Assembly: GCA_004352715.1 (NCBI GenBank)
Contig: SCFE01000026.1
Location: forward strand, 44,643-108,642
Source of the DNA: Hofstenia miamia
Taxonomy: Eukaryota > Xenacoelomorpha > Acoela
Length of the DNA stretch: 64,000 nt
Direction: 5' to 3'
Shown: positions 1 to 10,764 of the stretch, piece after piece
How positions within the stretch are numbered: position 1 is the first letter of the stretch
How the letters are laid out: the number at the start of each line of letters is the position of its first letter
Program-made: the position numbers and the translations under genes
Notes under the pieces: model-generated
Told to the model about the DNA's origin: nothing
Database searches by the model: none
Seen by the model: the letters and a program-made list of their open reading frames with translations, nothing else

Positions 1-474
1 CTGGGTCATGGTCATGGCTCAAGCAATAATATGAATTTATACCAGAAACGNNNNNNNNNNNNNNNNNNNNNCCAAATACGATTTTTGCATATATATTCAT
101 AATTATCTATAACCATGTACTGTCATATGTATTTATTGAGATATCTGATTGACGTAATATGCAGCATAAATATTAAATGAGCAATTTTACGTTTTTCTCT
201 TTTTTCTCTGATATGATTGTGCATCACTAACCATAACCATGATGAGATTTGTGGTTCATGCGCACAGTGTAACTAGTATACTACGTCTCATTCTCTTCAT
301 TAGTAAATCGAATTGCATACTCCGTCATGGTCATGGCTCAAACAATAATATGAATTTATACCAGAAACGCCACCTGATAATAACTTGCATAATTTGCAAG
401 ATTCTTAGCACGCGATAAAACTTGATCAATATTTAAAAAAATAATAATGCCTGTTTATTATACAGTTTATTAGT
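1..474. other. Non-coding flank with duplicated sequence around an N gap
   Basis: No gene is visible. Bases 1-50 recur almost unchanged at about 322-369 (shared words include GTCATGGTCATGGCTCAA). The first copy runs directly into an N run at 51-71. This is either a ~320-bp tandem duplication or an assembly overlap that was not collapsed. Confidence 0.6.
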
Positions 475-1063
475 TTGAGATTGGAAATGGGCAGAGAGGC
501 TCGATTAATTTCCACTAGCACCAACTGCGGAATTTGCAAGAAAGTCGGCGATAAGAAGCAGGACTGGATCTGCTGTCACAAATGCTCGACCTGGTTTCAT
601 GCGAAATACAATCTTATTCCCCTCGATATCTTCAGCGGGATATCCGATCTGGTCTGTCTACAATTCTTCTGTGAAAACTGTAAGAATATTCCTAGCACCC
701 CATCTAACCAAATGGTTCGTCACTCACGCCAAACCTTGAAGAAACTCTGCTTTCAAAACTTGAGCAAAAAATTCCTGATAAGTTTGCTGACAAGCAAAAA
801 GCACTTAGAAAGCCAGTTATCAATTCATACGACCAAGAAATCGTAATTACTGAATTGCAGGAATGCAAAGGTGATTTTAAATCCTTTACAGAAGCTGACA
901 AAGAGAAAGTTATAGAGATCGTTAATCACCTAGACGCAAACGTTAGCCCGTCCGCTATTGCTAGTGTCCGTCAGCATGGAAAAATGAATAGAGAAAGCCA
1001 GCAATCACGACCATTACTAGTTAAATTTGACTCTCACTGGACGGCTAGTAAGTTGCTCAGGAG
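475..1063 (+). pseudogene. ORF1 of a CR1-like non-LTR retrotransposon, PHD-finger type, frameshifted
   Basis: The frame from 475 carries a PHD-like zinc finger: CGIC, then WICCHKC, WFHAKYN and FFCENC, the spacing expected of a C4HC3 finger. One expected cysteine (normally FHxxC) reads as tyrosine. A frame change near 720-855 is needed to continue into a charged region ending in RQHGKMN and RPLLVKFDSHWTASKLLR, which resembles the nucleic-acid-binding part of ORF1 proteins in CR1/L2-type elements. The frame then runs into a 681-base N gap. The endonuclease tail beyond the gap fits the same element. Known of the family: PHD-bearing ORF1 proteins occur in some CR1-like elements and are thought to bind RNA or chromatin. 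Frameshift and lost cysteine indicate a dead copy. Confidence 0.7.
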
Positions 1064-1744
1064 NNNNNNNNNNNNNNNNNNNNNNNNNNNNNNNNNNNNN
1101 NNNNNNNNNNNNNNNNNNNNNNNNNNNNNNNNNNNNNNNNNNNNNNNNNNNNNNNNNNNNNNNNNNNNNNNNNNNNNNNNNNNNNNNNNNNNNNNNNNNN
1201 NNNNNNNNNNNNNNNNNNNNNNNNNNNNNNNNNNNNNNNNNNNNNNNNNNNNNNNNNNNNNNNNNNNNNNNNNNNNNNNNNNNNNNNNNNNNNNNNNNNN
1301 NNNNNNNNNNNNNNNNNNNNNNNNNNNNNNNNNNNNNNNNNNNNNNNNNNNNNNNNNNNNNNNNNNNNNNNNNNNNNNNNNNNNNNNNNNNNNNNNNNNN
1401 NNNNNNNNNNNNNNNNNNNNNNNNNNNNNNNNNNNNNNNNNNNNNNNNNNNNNNNNNNNNNNNNNNNNNNNNNNNNNNNNNNNNNNNNNNNNNNNNNNNN
1501 NNNNNNNNNNNNNNNNNNNNNNNNNNNNNNNNNNNNNNNNNNNNNNNNNNNNNNNNNNNNNNNNNNNNNNNNNNNNNNNNNNNNNNNNNNNNNNNNNNNN
1601 NNNNNNNNNNNNNNNNNNNNNNNNNNNNNNNNNNNNNNNNNNNNNNNNNNNNNNNNNNNNNNNNNNNNNNNNNNNNNNNNNNNNNNNNNNNNNNNNNNNN
1701 NNNNNNNNNNNNNNNNNNNNNNNNNNNNNNNNNNNNNNNNNNNN
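1064..1744. other. Assembly gap (681 N)
   Basis: Unsequenced bases. The flanking fragments (ORF1 to the left, ORF2 endonuclease tail to the right) suggest the missing sequence is interior non-LTR retrotransposon, but a full endonuclease plus the ORF1/ORF2 junction would need more than 681 bases, so the gap size may be underestimated. Confidence 0.9.
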
Positions 1745-2163
1745 TCTGGTAACATGTTAGACGTAGTTCTCGTAGACAACCTCGATTGTACTCATGTTAC
1801 GGTTGGGGAGTTAACTTACTCGGATAATTTCCCTGTGCGTATAATCATTACGCGCCAACACGTGACTGTGACAGTGTTTCTGCACACAACGTTTTCTCTC
1901 AATCGCAATTCAATCTCGACCACTTCAAAAATGCTTCTCATTTCTGTTCCAAGCAACTTCTTTACCATGTCCGTGAATTTCATCTCCGAATTGTATAGAC
2001 TTGTTTTTGAGACTTTCAAATGCAAGTTCGTTCTCTTACTACTATACATTCGCATTGCCAACAAATTGCACACACCTGAAAAGAATTCTTACAATCCTAA
2101 CTCCATAAACCTACTTAACAATGACTTTATGAATTCAGTATATCTAGATAAACAAGCATTATT
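1745..2163 (+). pseudogene. Non-LTR retrotransposon ORF2 fragment: C-terminal end of the AP-type endonuclease
   Basis: From the gap edge the frame of 1754 reads MLDVVLVDN, VTVGELTYSDNFPVRI. In AP endonuclease-like domains of CR1/L2 ORF2 proteins the corresponding stretch is a hydrophobic LDLVxxx strand followed by SDHxxV; here the catalytic histidine position reads N (SDN). Further on another frame (from about 1894) gives FSQSQFNLDHFKNASHF, like the linker that follows the endonuclease. Frame changes and the altered motif show a decayed copy. It is cut off at about 2164 by the CCACCAGTGG-array element, and no continuation of the reverse transcriptase is recognisable beyond that element. Confidence 0.55.
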
Positions 2164-2945
2164 TTGCGGCCACCAGTTTCCACCAGTGGACCACTGGTGA
2201 GGAAGCAGTGGCAGGAGTGGCAATTACAGCCACTCATAGCCACTAGTGGACCACTGATGGATTGGTAGTGACATCTGATTTACTCTTAATCATAAATAAT
2301 ATATGAGCTAATGCTTGCAAGTAAAATATTATTCATTATTATGCTCTCTTAGATCTCATAAACATAAAAAATGCATTGTGAAGAGCTTTTTTGCAATTTT
2401 CTGTTTGCAAAAATTATAAGATATATAGGCAGAATGAAATTTCAAAATAATTTATTCACGATTATTCGTGCACCTTGAAATCAATGTCTACATGAGTACT
2501 TAAAATTGGTAAATTATTGGAAAAAATAATGTTTAAAAATTGCAATTTCTTCGGAAATTGAAAATTTAATCTAAATTGGGCATTTTTGTATGCTTGTTGT
2601 TATTGCTTATAATAAAACATTCATTATACTTTCCGTTGTCAATCTTAATTCAATGTAAATGGTGATCTTGCTATCATTTCCTTCAACCCTTTGTTGGGTT
2701 TGTGATAGTTTAAACTGCAATGTTTAAACTCTATTAATATAAAAGTTTGCTGTTGCTACATTTGAGACATTGCTCTAATGCTTAAATCATATTTTTGCCA
2801 CCAATGGCCCACCAATTAGCCAACAATGGACCACTGGTGGTCCACTGGTGCACGGGTGGCCAAACACCACCTGGTGGCCCACCATATTTGCCGCTGGTGG
2901 ACCACTGGTGGTCCACCAGTATTTGGCTACGTTGAACCACTGTAA
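2164..2945 (+). mobile_element. Non-autonomous MITE-like element A with palindromic CCACCAGTGG arrays at both ends
   Basis: About 780 bp. Left end (2170-2260) and right end (2800-2945) are dense in variants of CCACCAGTGG / CCACTGGTGG, often fused into the palindrome CCACCAGTGGACCACTGGTGG-like form; the ~520-bp core between is AT-rich and has no ORF. A second copy lies in opposite orientation at 60764-61528 and aligns along core and ends. The right ends of both copies finish in CCACCAGTATTTGG(C/T)TACGT, which marks a real boundary. The left end here is shorter than in the other copy, so it may be truncated where it meets the retrotransposon remnant. No transposase is encoded. I cannot assign a superfamily. 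Confidence 0.7.
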
Positions 2946-3469
2946 AGTAAATTAAAGTATAACCATTGTTTAACAGGTCATTTTGGGCTTTCGTCTGTAT
3001 AGTATTTGAACATTGGCGGAATGAACATATTTTGGCTTACTAGTGATGCATGGAATGGAGAATATAATTCAGTATTTTATGTTTACTATGCTAAAAATAT
3101 ACTAGCTTATCACATAGCCTGATGCCCAGACATTTTGAGAAAAATCAAAATTCACTTTGATTTTGCAGATATCCGAGATATATGTACAGTGTACATTGTA
3201 CGCACATATGACCTACCTACTTCAAAATAATTTCAATTATAAATTAAAATTTTAAAGAAATCCAAGCACTTTTCTTAGTACTTTCTCAACACATGATATA
3301 TTGCATTAATATTGCATGCATTTACTATTTATTGATGAAATTGCACAGTAACACTCGAATGCATATCATACATAAATCAAAACATATTCTTTTAGTTGTA
3401 ATTCTTGCTAATTAATGGGGTTCTATTTAACACTTTATTGCTGTTAAACAAAAGTGACTCAATCAGCAT
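2946..3469. other. AT-rich stretch without recognisable feature
   Basis: No long ORF, tandem repeat or recognised element is visible between element A and the Tc1-like remnant. Confidence 0.5.
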
Positions 3470-4005
3470 CCTATTTGCGGTGGGATTCCGTTTTGACACT
3501 TCATTCTTCAATGGAGTTCATGTGAGGACTACACCACTCTAGAATCTAAATTAACACAAATATTTGAAACAAGATCATTTAATTGCTATAACTTTCTCCA
3601 TTGATCTACTGTCCAGTCTTTAATGGAGTAAGGCCCATTTATAGCCCTTCAATCATTGCTTCTTTGTGAGCTTATAAGGCGATGTGATCTGTAACCACCC
3701 ACCAACAGACGTCGAGGTACAGTTCCTGAACTACTAGCAACCCCAGCCATACTCTGTTCCTCTCTTAGCTCAGTTGATGTGAGCTGCCTGTCTGATTTCA
3801 TTTCTGTTATCAGCCTCAGTGGTTTTCCGTGGTCTTCCACAGTCCCCCTTGTGTCTAATTGAAATTGATAATTGCATTTTGACCTTTTTAGTAATGCCAG
3901 ATATTGTATTTTGTGAAGCACCACAAATTGATGCAATCTTAGTTTGTGTCATACCTGAATTTGAAAGAAGAACTTCAATTTTTTGCTCGTTTTCTAGGTC
4001 TTAAG
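3470..4005 (-). pseudogene. Tc1/mariner-like transposase, N-terminal and central fragment, multiply frameshifted
   Basis: Read on the minus strand from about 4005: a helix-turn-helix (MTQTKIASICGASQNTIS), then the GRPRKTT linker typical of Tc1 transposases (the second DNA-binding half follows it), then in a shifted frame TSTELREEQ...GTVPRRLLVGGYRSH, matching the second HTH where Tc1 proteins have TVRRRLxxAGL. Further downstream, shifted frames give WALLH and MEKVIAIK, equivalent to the WALDHxDWTxxxWxxVxxSDE region around the first catalytic aspartate. At least two frameshifts and stops break it; the catalytic C-terminal half is not recognisable. Terminal inverted repeats were not found. Confidence 0.75.
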
Positions 4006-4273
4006 TCTGGTTGCTTTCCCTTTGTAGACTAGAGTGAAAACACATACAGAACTATGAAATCAACTATTTTGGAGGGAAATGAGAAAACTATCAATTTTGA
4101 TGTAGAATGTAAACAAAATTGTTGCATAGAACATGTTGTAAGCAAGAAAAATATTAGTGATAACAAAAATAAAATTATCACAATAATATGGCCAGTATTG
4201 TATATATTATTCAATGCTTAGTAAGTTCAAACGACACAGCAATGTAAACCATAATGATGGATAAGGCTACTTG

Positions 4274-4276
<3 letters not shown>
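4006..4276. other. No recognisable gene
   Basis: AT-rich sequence between the Tc1-like fragment and a (TA)n tract; the short open frames have no recognisable content. Confidence 0.4.
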
Positions 4277-4315
<39 letters not shown>

Positions 4316-4326
4316 ATATATATATA
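4277..4326. repeat. (TA)n microsatellite
   Basis: About 50 bp of nearly pure TA dinucleotides with one phase break. Confidence 0.95.
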
Positions 4327-4607
4327 ACTATTAAACAAAAAACTGAAAAATAAAATCCCAATGCAACTTATACAAAGAATTAATGTATATAAAATATCAA
4401 AATTGCGAATTGCTAGAAATATAGTTATAACAATTTGAAATTTGCATTATGAAAAAACTCATTTGTTACAGTGTTCTACTTTATAGATTCAACCAAATGA
4501 TTTTTAAATTTTAGCAACACTTAAAATTTGCTTTGAAGTTTTAGACTGGAATTTGCAAGATCTTGCAAGAACTTTAAAGTTTAGGTTGGTTTTGTTTCCA
4601 TGGATAC

Positions 4608-4830
4608 CCAGGTTGAAAAATAATACTAATCTTAGTATTTTTAGCCTTATGCTATAACAAACTTATTAAACTTACTAAGGCCTAGCATTCTACAACAATC
4701 TTAATAAGCTTGAGAATAATTTTTAGTAAGCTTACTAAGTATCACTTTAAATAATAATCTTAGTAAGTTTAAGACTCTTTGTTATTAAGATTACTAAGTC
4801 TATGTATAGTACTTAATAAGAATAACATAG
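4608..4830. repeat. Array of palindromic CTTAGTAAG / CTTACTAAG words with an element-like end
   Basis: Between 4620 and 4830 variants of CTTAGTAAG and its reverse complement recur at least six times, in places fused as TTAGTAAGCTTACTAAG. The left boundary CCCAGGTTGAAAAATAAT plus AATCTTAGTA recurs inverted at about 12620-12663, so it marks an element end. The design parallels the end arrays of elements A and B but with a different word. The matching far end was not located. Confidence 0.55.
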
Positions 4831-6092
4831 TAAAATTTCCGTAAAAAATAGGTCAAAATTTCTGAAAAAATGTTGTCTATATCTCTTATTTACTAACATC
4901 AATATATCCGGAATAGCTAAAAACTGGTCTGTATATATTTAATATATTGAAATTAACTGTACTATTTATAATTGCCGTGTGCCATCTATTGAAGCAAATT
5001 AGAGGAAATGGCATGCTTATAGGATTCCCAAATACATCAGATTGGTTCTGATAATAATCATCATGGTTTTTCATAGAGTAAAATTTAAAGATTTGTAATA
5101 AGAATTTTGTATGATATAATTTAAGAAGTCACCCATAATTTATTTTACAAGAAAAACATCAAACTTGCATTTATATTGTTTTTGACAATTATAAATGTAT
5201 GAAAATATAATTTATATTTTTAATGTAGATATATACTATAAAATACATATTCTAAATTTGTATTAAAATAAAAATGTGATAAAGATTGAAAAACAGACAT
5301 ATTGAATTAAAGTTTGCAGTTTGCGTATTTTTTGCTATATTCCCGCAATTACTAGATTCTAATAGCATTGAAACATTTCTGCATATATCATGAATTGCAG
5401 CGTTATCTGATGCTACATTATCGAAACATGAATAAAAGGTAGCAGATTATATAATTTGAAACCGCTTCCATAACCTGGAATCTAAATGAGAAGCTTACTT
5501 AAGTGACTACTTGTGAAGTTCGATGTGTTTAAAGAACTGTGCTACCCTCAACATTAGTTGTAAGTTACTATAAGCTTTATGTTATATGCAACGTTTATTA
5601 TCAACTATCCAATAAACGACTTACTGCATGCATTCTTAAATTTGGAAATACTAAATATTAAGTTACTCTTTTGTGTGTGTAAATTTTTTATTTATTCTAT
5701 CTTTTTAAATACATTAGTTCTGCTTATTTATATCATTTTTACAAATTAAGGTCCAATATTAAATTGCTTATGCAACACATATATGCGGTTTTCAGAAAAA
5801 AATGAATTTCAGTATTTTTTTCTAATATATTAACTGATTGCAATCGTTGATTTTTCGGGACAAGCATGGTATGAAAGGACGCAGTGCGGCACAAGCATGA
5901 CATGGCATGAAATTTAAAAAAATTCAAGCACAAGTCTGGCATGGCACGAAATTCTATAAATTTTTCAATGAATGAAGAAAGGATCTTATATTAAATCAGT
6001 AGTCAGATAAGTTCGTGCAGGTTTTATGAATGTTATTTTTATCAACACAAAACATTTATTCATCTTAATGCTAAAAGCTTTTCAAGTGTACT
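4831..6092. other. AT-rich stretch without recognisable gene
   Basis: Short ORFs only (about 60 residues), with no recognised domain. A small cluster of GCATGACATGGCATG-like words lies at 5865-5945. The core of the palindrome-array element whose end is at 4608 could lie here, but I could not align it to the cores of A or B. Confidence 0.4.
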
Positions 6093-6355
6093 ATGTTATA
6101 TGCACTTAAATTAGTTTGCTGTGTTACGAGAGAGCTTGTTCAACGTTTGAATTTTGAATTTTTATCTCACTGTTCTTGCTCGTCGAGAGAGCTTGTTGGA
6201 CGTTTGAATTTTGAAGCTGCACTCAGTAGGCAAAATTTTGTTGGTTTGAATCACAAATTTTTGTGGCTTTCGAAATGGTTGACAAGAACGAGCATTTCCA
6301 ACAATCTTCGAGGCGTTTCCTTTGACACCAACTAGGAGCTAAAAACATGGCTGGA
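6093..6355 (+). other. Small ORF region with a 57-bp-spaced direct repeat, ending at a gap
   Basis: An 80-codon frame contains the same ~29-bp block twice (GAGAGCTTGTTCAACGTTTG at about 6129 and its variant at about 6186). The repeat creates a duplicated peptide (RELVQRLNFE / RELVGRLNFE). No function is recognised. The sequence runs into the 1000-N gap. Confidence 0.3.
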
Positions 6356-7355
6356 NNNNNNNNNNNNNNNNNNNNNNNNNNNNNNNNNNNNNNNNNNNNN
6401 NNNNNNNNNNNNNNNNNNNNNNNNNNNNNNNNNNNNNNNNNNNNNNNNNNNNNNNNNNNNNNNNNNNNNNNNNNNNNNNNNNNNNNNNNNNNNNNNNNNN
6501 NNNNNNNNNNNNNNNNNNNNNNNNNNNNNNNNNNNNNNNNNNNNNNNNNNNNNNNNNNNNNNNNNNNNNNNNNNNNNNNNNNNNNNNNNNNNNNNNNNNN
6601 NNNNNNNNNNNNNNNNNNNNNNNNNNNNNNNNNNNNNNNNNNNNNNNNNNNNNNNNNNNNNNNNNNNNNNNNNNNNNNNNNNNNNNNNNNNNNNNNNNNN
6701 NNNNNNNNNNNNNNNNNNNNNNNNNNNNNNNNNNNNNNNNNNNNNNNNNNNNNNNNNNNNNNNNNNNNNNNNNNNNNNNNNNNNNNNNNNNNNNNNNNNN
6801 NNNNNNNNNNNNNNNNNNNNNNNNNNNNNNNNNNNNNNNNNNNNNNNNNNNNNNNNNNNNNNNNNNNNNNNNNNNNNNNNNNNNNNNNNNNNNNNNNNNN
6901 NNNNNNNNNNNNNNNNNNNNNNNNNNNNNNNNNNNNNNNNNNNNNNNNNNNNNNNNNNNNNNNNNNNNNNNNNNNNNNNNNNNNNNNNNNNNNNNNNNNN
7001 NNNNNNNNNNNNNNNNNNNNNNNNNNNNNNNNNNNNNNNNNNNNNNNNNNNNNNNNNNNNNNNNNNNNNNNNNNNNNNNNNNNNNNNNNNNNNNNNNNNN
7101 NNNNNNNNNNNNNNNNNNNNNNNNNNNNNNNNNNNNNNNNNNNNNNNNNNNNNNNNNNNNNNNNNNNNNNNNNNNNNNNNNNNNNNNNNNNNNNNNNNNN
7201 NNNNNNNNNNNNNNNNNNNNNNNNNNNNNNNNNNNNNNNNNNNNNNNNNNNNNNNNNNNNNNNNNNNNNNNNNNNNNNNNNNNNNNNNNNNNNNNNNNNN
7301 NNNNNNNNNNNNNNNNNNNNNNNNNNNNNNNNNNNNNNNNNNNNNNNNNNNNNNN
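6356..7355. other. Assembly gap of exactly 1000 N
   Basis: The round number suggests a placeholder of unknown true size. Sequence left and right of it need not be adjacent in the genome. Confidence 0.95.
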
Positions 7356-7675
7356 TTATTTGATTAAAAAATTAAGTGAACATGATTATCATTTAAATTG
7401 ATAATTTGATTTTGACTATCAGTAATGTATATTCCTATTTCTCTTATTTCATTTGTGTTGATTTTGTTGAATAATTTGCGCAAAGGTTGTTTTGTAAATG
7501 AATAACTTGATACTAAATCATTTGTAGGAAAAGTAAATACTATATCACTAGAATTTCCATTATATATGCTATCACTTATCAGAGAACAATGAATTAAAAT
7601 GTTATAAATTCCTTTTGTAATGTTAGGAATGTATGTAAAATCAGATATACCTGAATTATGTAAGTCAAAATACAT
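7356..7675 (-). pseudogene. C-terminal part of a Maverick/Polinton-associated structural-type protein (tentative)
   Basis: A 103-residue minus-strand frame ends in REIGIYITDSQNQIINLNDNHV followed by a short beta-type ending. The pattern 'REIxIxITDxxGxxIxLNGxxV' at a C-terminus is one I associate with virion-type proteins that travel with Polinton-like polymerases in invertebrate genomes; this is recall, not a search. The preceding DIVFTFPTND and SFTKQPLRKLF also fit. The methionine at 7675 is probably internal, because the polymerase homology on the other strand starts at the same place, so this looks like a truncated 3' piece joined head-to-head to the polymerase. The stop lies at the N-gap edge. 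Confidence 0.4.
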
Positions 7676-9946
7676 CTCTTATTTTGGAAAAGATTGTGTT
7701 GAAGTATTTGTTCAAAAAATTAAAGAATTAAAAACAAATTCTTCTTTATGTTTAAACGTGACATTTCAATGAAAATTACTAAAAAAGAAAATGAAGAATT
7801 TAAAAATTCAGAGGAATGTTATCTATGTGGATGTCCAAAGTTCTCTCTAGTAAGAGATCATTGTCATTTAACTGGTAAATACAGAGGTGCAGCTTGTAAT
7901 AATTGTAATTTAATGGCACAGAAACAATGAATGGCTTTTGTACCTTAGTATTTTCATAATTATTAACAATATGATCCTATTTATTTTTCAATGAATTATT
8001 TAAATGTAAAGACAAATTGGTTATAAAACCATTATGTAGAACTGAGGAAGAATATATTTCTGTACACTATGGTAGTATAAGGTTTTTGGATTCTTACAGA
8101 TTTCTTGCATCTTCATTAAATAATTTAACAAATAATCTTGAGAAAAAGCCTATTCTAGAAAAATATTTAGGACAATGTGAACTTGTACAATCTAAATTAG
8201 CCTACCCATATGAATTTTTTGATACTCCTGAATCTTATGGAAAACTTCCAGATAAAAAATCAGACTACTTTTCAACTCTAACTCAAAAGGCTCCAAATGA
8301 AAATGAAATAGAAAGAACTAATAAAGTAATTAAAAAGTATCACATTAAATCTGGAAAGGAATTGACAATGTTGTATTTAAAAATTGATGTCCTATTGCTA
8401 ACAGATATTTTTGAAAATTTTATTAAACTTAGTAAATAAAAATATGGCCTAAATCTGTGTTATGCATACTCATTACCTGGATATACTTGGCAATGTGGAT
8501 TAAAATTTACAAATGTTCAATTAGATTATTTGAAAGATCCTGACATTGTACTTTCAATTGAACAAAATATTCGTGGGGGGATAAGCTCCATAATGGGCAA
8601 TAGATATATTAAATCAACAGATGAAAATAAAATTTTGTATATTGATGCAAATAATTTATATGGTTGGGCAATGAAACAAAACCTTCCTTATAGTGATTTT
8701 AAGTTTTTAGAAGTAAATGAGGACCTAATTGAGAAAATAATTGGAACTTCTGATAACAGTCCTATTGGATATTTTATTGAGTGTGACTTATCATATCCAA
8801 ATAAATTGAAAAATAAAACAAAAAACTTTCCGTTTTGTCCAGTTAAAAGAAAGGTAGACCCTTCTNACCTAATTGAGAAAGTAATTGGAACTTCTGATAA
8901 CAGTCCTATTGGATATTTTATTGAGTGTGACTTATCATATCCAAATAAATTGAAAAATAAAACAAAAAACTTTCCGTTTTGTCCAGTTAAAAGAAAGGTA
9001 AACCCTTCTGAATATAGCGAATATCAAAATCAAATTGCTCTTAAAAGTGTTTGTCCTACACTAAAGCTTATTTGTGATCAATATGATAAAACATTCTATT
9101 TTTGCCATTATAGGCTATTAAAGTTTTATCTATGAATGGGCATGGAAATGGGTAAAGTGTACAGAGTAATTTCATTTAAACAGAAAAAAGTTTTAGAAGG
9201 ATACATTGACCAATGAACATGCGTTCAAAAGCAAAACATAGTTTTGAAAAAGATTTTTATAAACTTTTAAATAATGCTTTCTTTGGAAAAACTTGTGAAA
9301 ATATTAGAGGACGGATTAATGTAAAAATGTTTAATAAAACTGAAACTCCGGAAAAATTAATTAAAGAACAAAGCAAATTAGAATTTAAAACACATTCTGA
9401 TTTTGATGATTTTCTAGTATATCATTACTATCAAACTAAATTGAAGTTTGATAAACCAATATATATTGGATTTACTGTTTTAGAACTTTCTAAACTCTTG
9501 ATGTACAAAACTTATTACGATGTCTTGCAACCATTTTTTGGTGAGAATAATATTACCTTGAACTATATGGATACAGACAGTTTCATTTTAAATATGAAAC
9601 TGAAGATATAATTAATGATTTGAAAACACTTAATGACGATTACAAATTATTTGATTTTAGTAATTTTGATAAGAATTACGAATTATTCAATGAACAATTT
9701 AAAAAGATTCCTGGATATTTTAAGATAGAAATACCTGAAAGTATTTATTTAGATGAGTTTGTTGCATGGAAGAGTAATATGTATTCATTTAAAGTTAATG
9801 ATAAAACTAAAAACACTTTGAAAGGAATAACAAAAGTTGAGAAAGAAAAGCTAACTTTTAAAGATTATAAAAATTGTTTAGAAACATATAAAATTAGTGT
9901 TTCAAGCAATTATACATTGAGAAATAAAAAACATAAAATTAGTTGA
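7676..9946 (+). pseudogene. polB: Protein-primed family B DNA polymerase of a Maverick/Polinton-type element, broken by stops and frameshifts
   Basis: Homology starts at about 7676 (YFGKDCVEVFVQKIKEL) and changes frame near 7748. A zinc-binding segment follows: CYLCG...VRDHCHLTGKYRGAACNNCN. A degraded exonuclease stretch (FHNY..YDPYLFF, about 7960) precedes SIRFLDSYRFLASSL and the exonuclease III-type YLKIDVLLLTDIFENF (about 8370-8420). Polymerase motif A reads YIDANNLYGW (8638-8667), motif B KLLNNAFFGKTCENIRGR (9255-9310) and motif C YMDTDS (9564-9581), all with the key residues present. Thumb-like sequence continues to 9946. In-frame stops occur near 7928 and 8436 and frames change near 9135 and 9610, so this copy cannot make a full protein. 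A 143-bp duplication with one N lies inside. Integrase, ATPase, protease and capsid genes expected of a complete Polinton are not visible. Confidence 0.88.
8723..9009 (+). repeat. 143-bp direct duplication meeting at a single N (8866)
   Basis: Bases 8723-8865 and 8867-9009 are almost identical and abut one N. The duplication repeats a stretch of polymerase (LIEKxIGTSDNSPIGYF). The same arrangement occurs three more times in the window, so the likely cause is two overlapping contig ends joined without merging. Confidence 0.85.
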
Positions 9947-10377
9947 ATCAATCAAGAGAAGAATTCTCTCTAACCTTTCTTTTGATGATAAGAGATATTA
10001 CTTAAATAATAATGAGAGTTTTCTATATGGCTTCCTTTAAATTTTTAAGGATTTGTATTTATTTTAATTTTGTAATGATAAAATTGCATCAGATGTACTG
10101 AACTTAGGTTAACATCTAAATTTATTATTTGATAAAATTTCGTCTTTAATAAACTTGTACATTTGTGTGGCTAGAAGTTTTTCAAATATTTTTGAGAAAA
10201 GGTGTGTTCTGTTTAAAAAAATAGAATATAAGATTAGTTTTAATCAATTTAAAACATAATAAATAAAATCAAAACAATTAAATGGTACATTTATTAATAT
10301 TATACAAAGACTAAAATTTATAACATAAATAAATATAATTTCACTAAAAAATTTACAGTATATATCTATACAAGCAA
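9947..10377. other. AT-rich sequence after the polymerase
   Basis: No ORF or recognised element, only A/T-rich sequence between the polymerase remnant and the 63-bp tandem array. Confidence 0.4.
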
Positions 10378-10740
10378 CAACCACTACAATGTCAGAATAT
10401 TAAAAATTTAGGAATTATGGCGTAAGCCACTTCAAAGTCGGCATTTTGTAAGTGCTAGAATATTAAAAAATTTGAAATTACAGCGTAAGCCACTACAAAG
10501 TCGGCATTTTGTAAATTTAAGAATATTAAAAATTTTGAAATTACAGCGTAAGCCACTACAAAGTCGGCATTTTGTAAATTTAAGAATATTAAAAATTTAG
10601 GAATTACGGTGTAAGCCACTACAAAGTCGGCATTTCATAAATGTCAGAATATTAAAAATTTAGGAATTATGGCGTAAGCCACTACAAAGTCGGCATTTTG
10701 TAAATTTAAGAGTATTAGAAATTTAGAAATTACAGCATAA
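10378..10740. repeat. 63-bp tandem repeat array, about 5.5 units
   Basis: Units start at about 10399, 10462, 10525, 10588, 10651 and 10714 (last partial), each carrying GTAAGCCACTACAAAGTCGG. Unit length is a multiple of three, and on the minus strand the frame reads KCRLCSGLR in several units, but other units have stop codons in that frame, so the array is not coding now. It lies just downstream of the unrecognised minus-strand ORF at 10765-11337. Confidence 0.9.
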
Positions 10741-10764
10741 CCATTTTGTTAAAAAGAAATTGGA

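Noticed and set aside
855-1779. Long ORFs across 1027-1779, 855-1760 and 6347-7363
   Set aside because: They consist almost wholly of N-derived X residues spanning gaps and are not evidence for genes.
10378-10740. CRISPR-like array
   Set aside because: Units are contiguous 63-bp tandem repeats without unique spacers, and the genome is eukaryotic.
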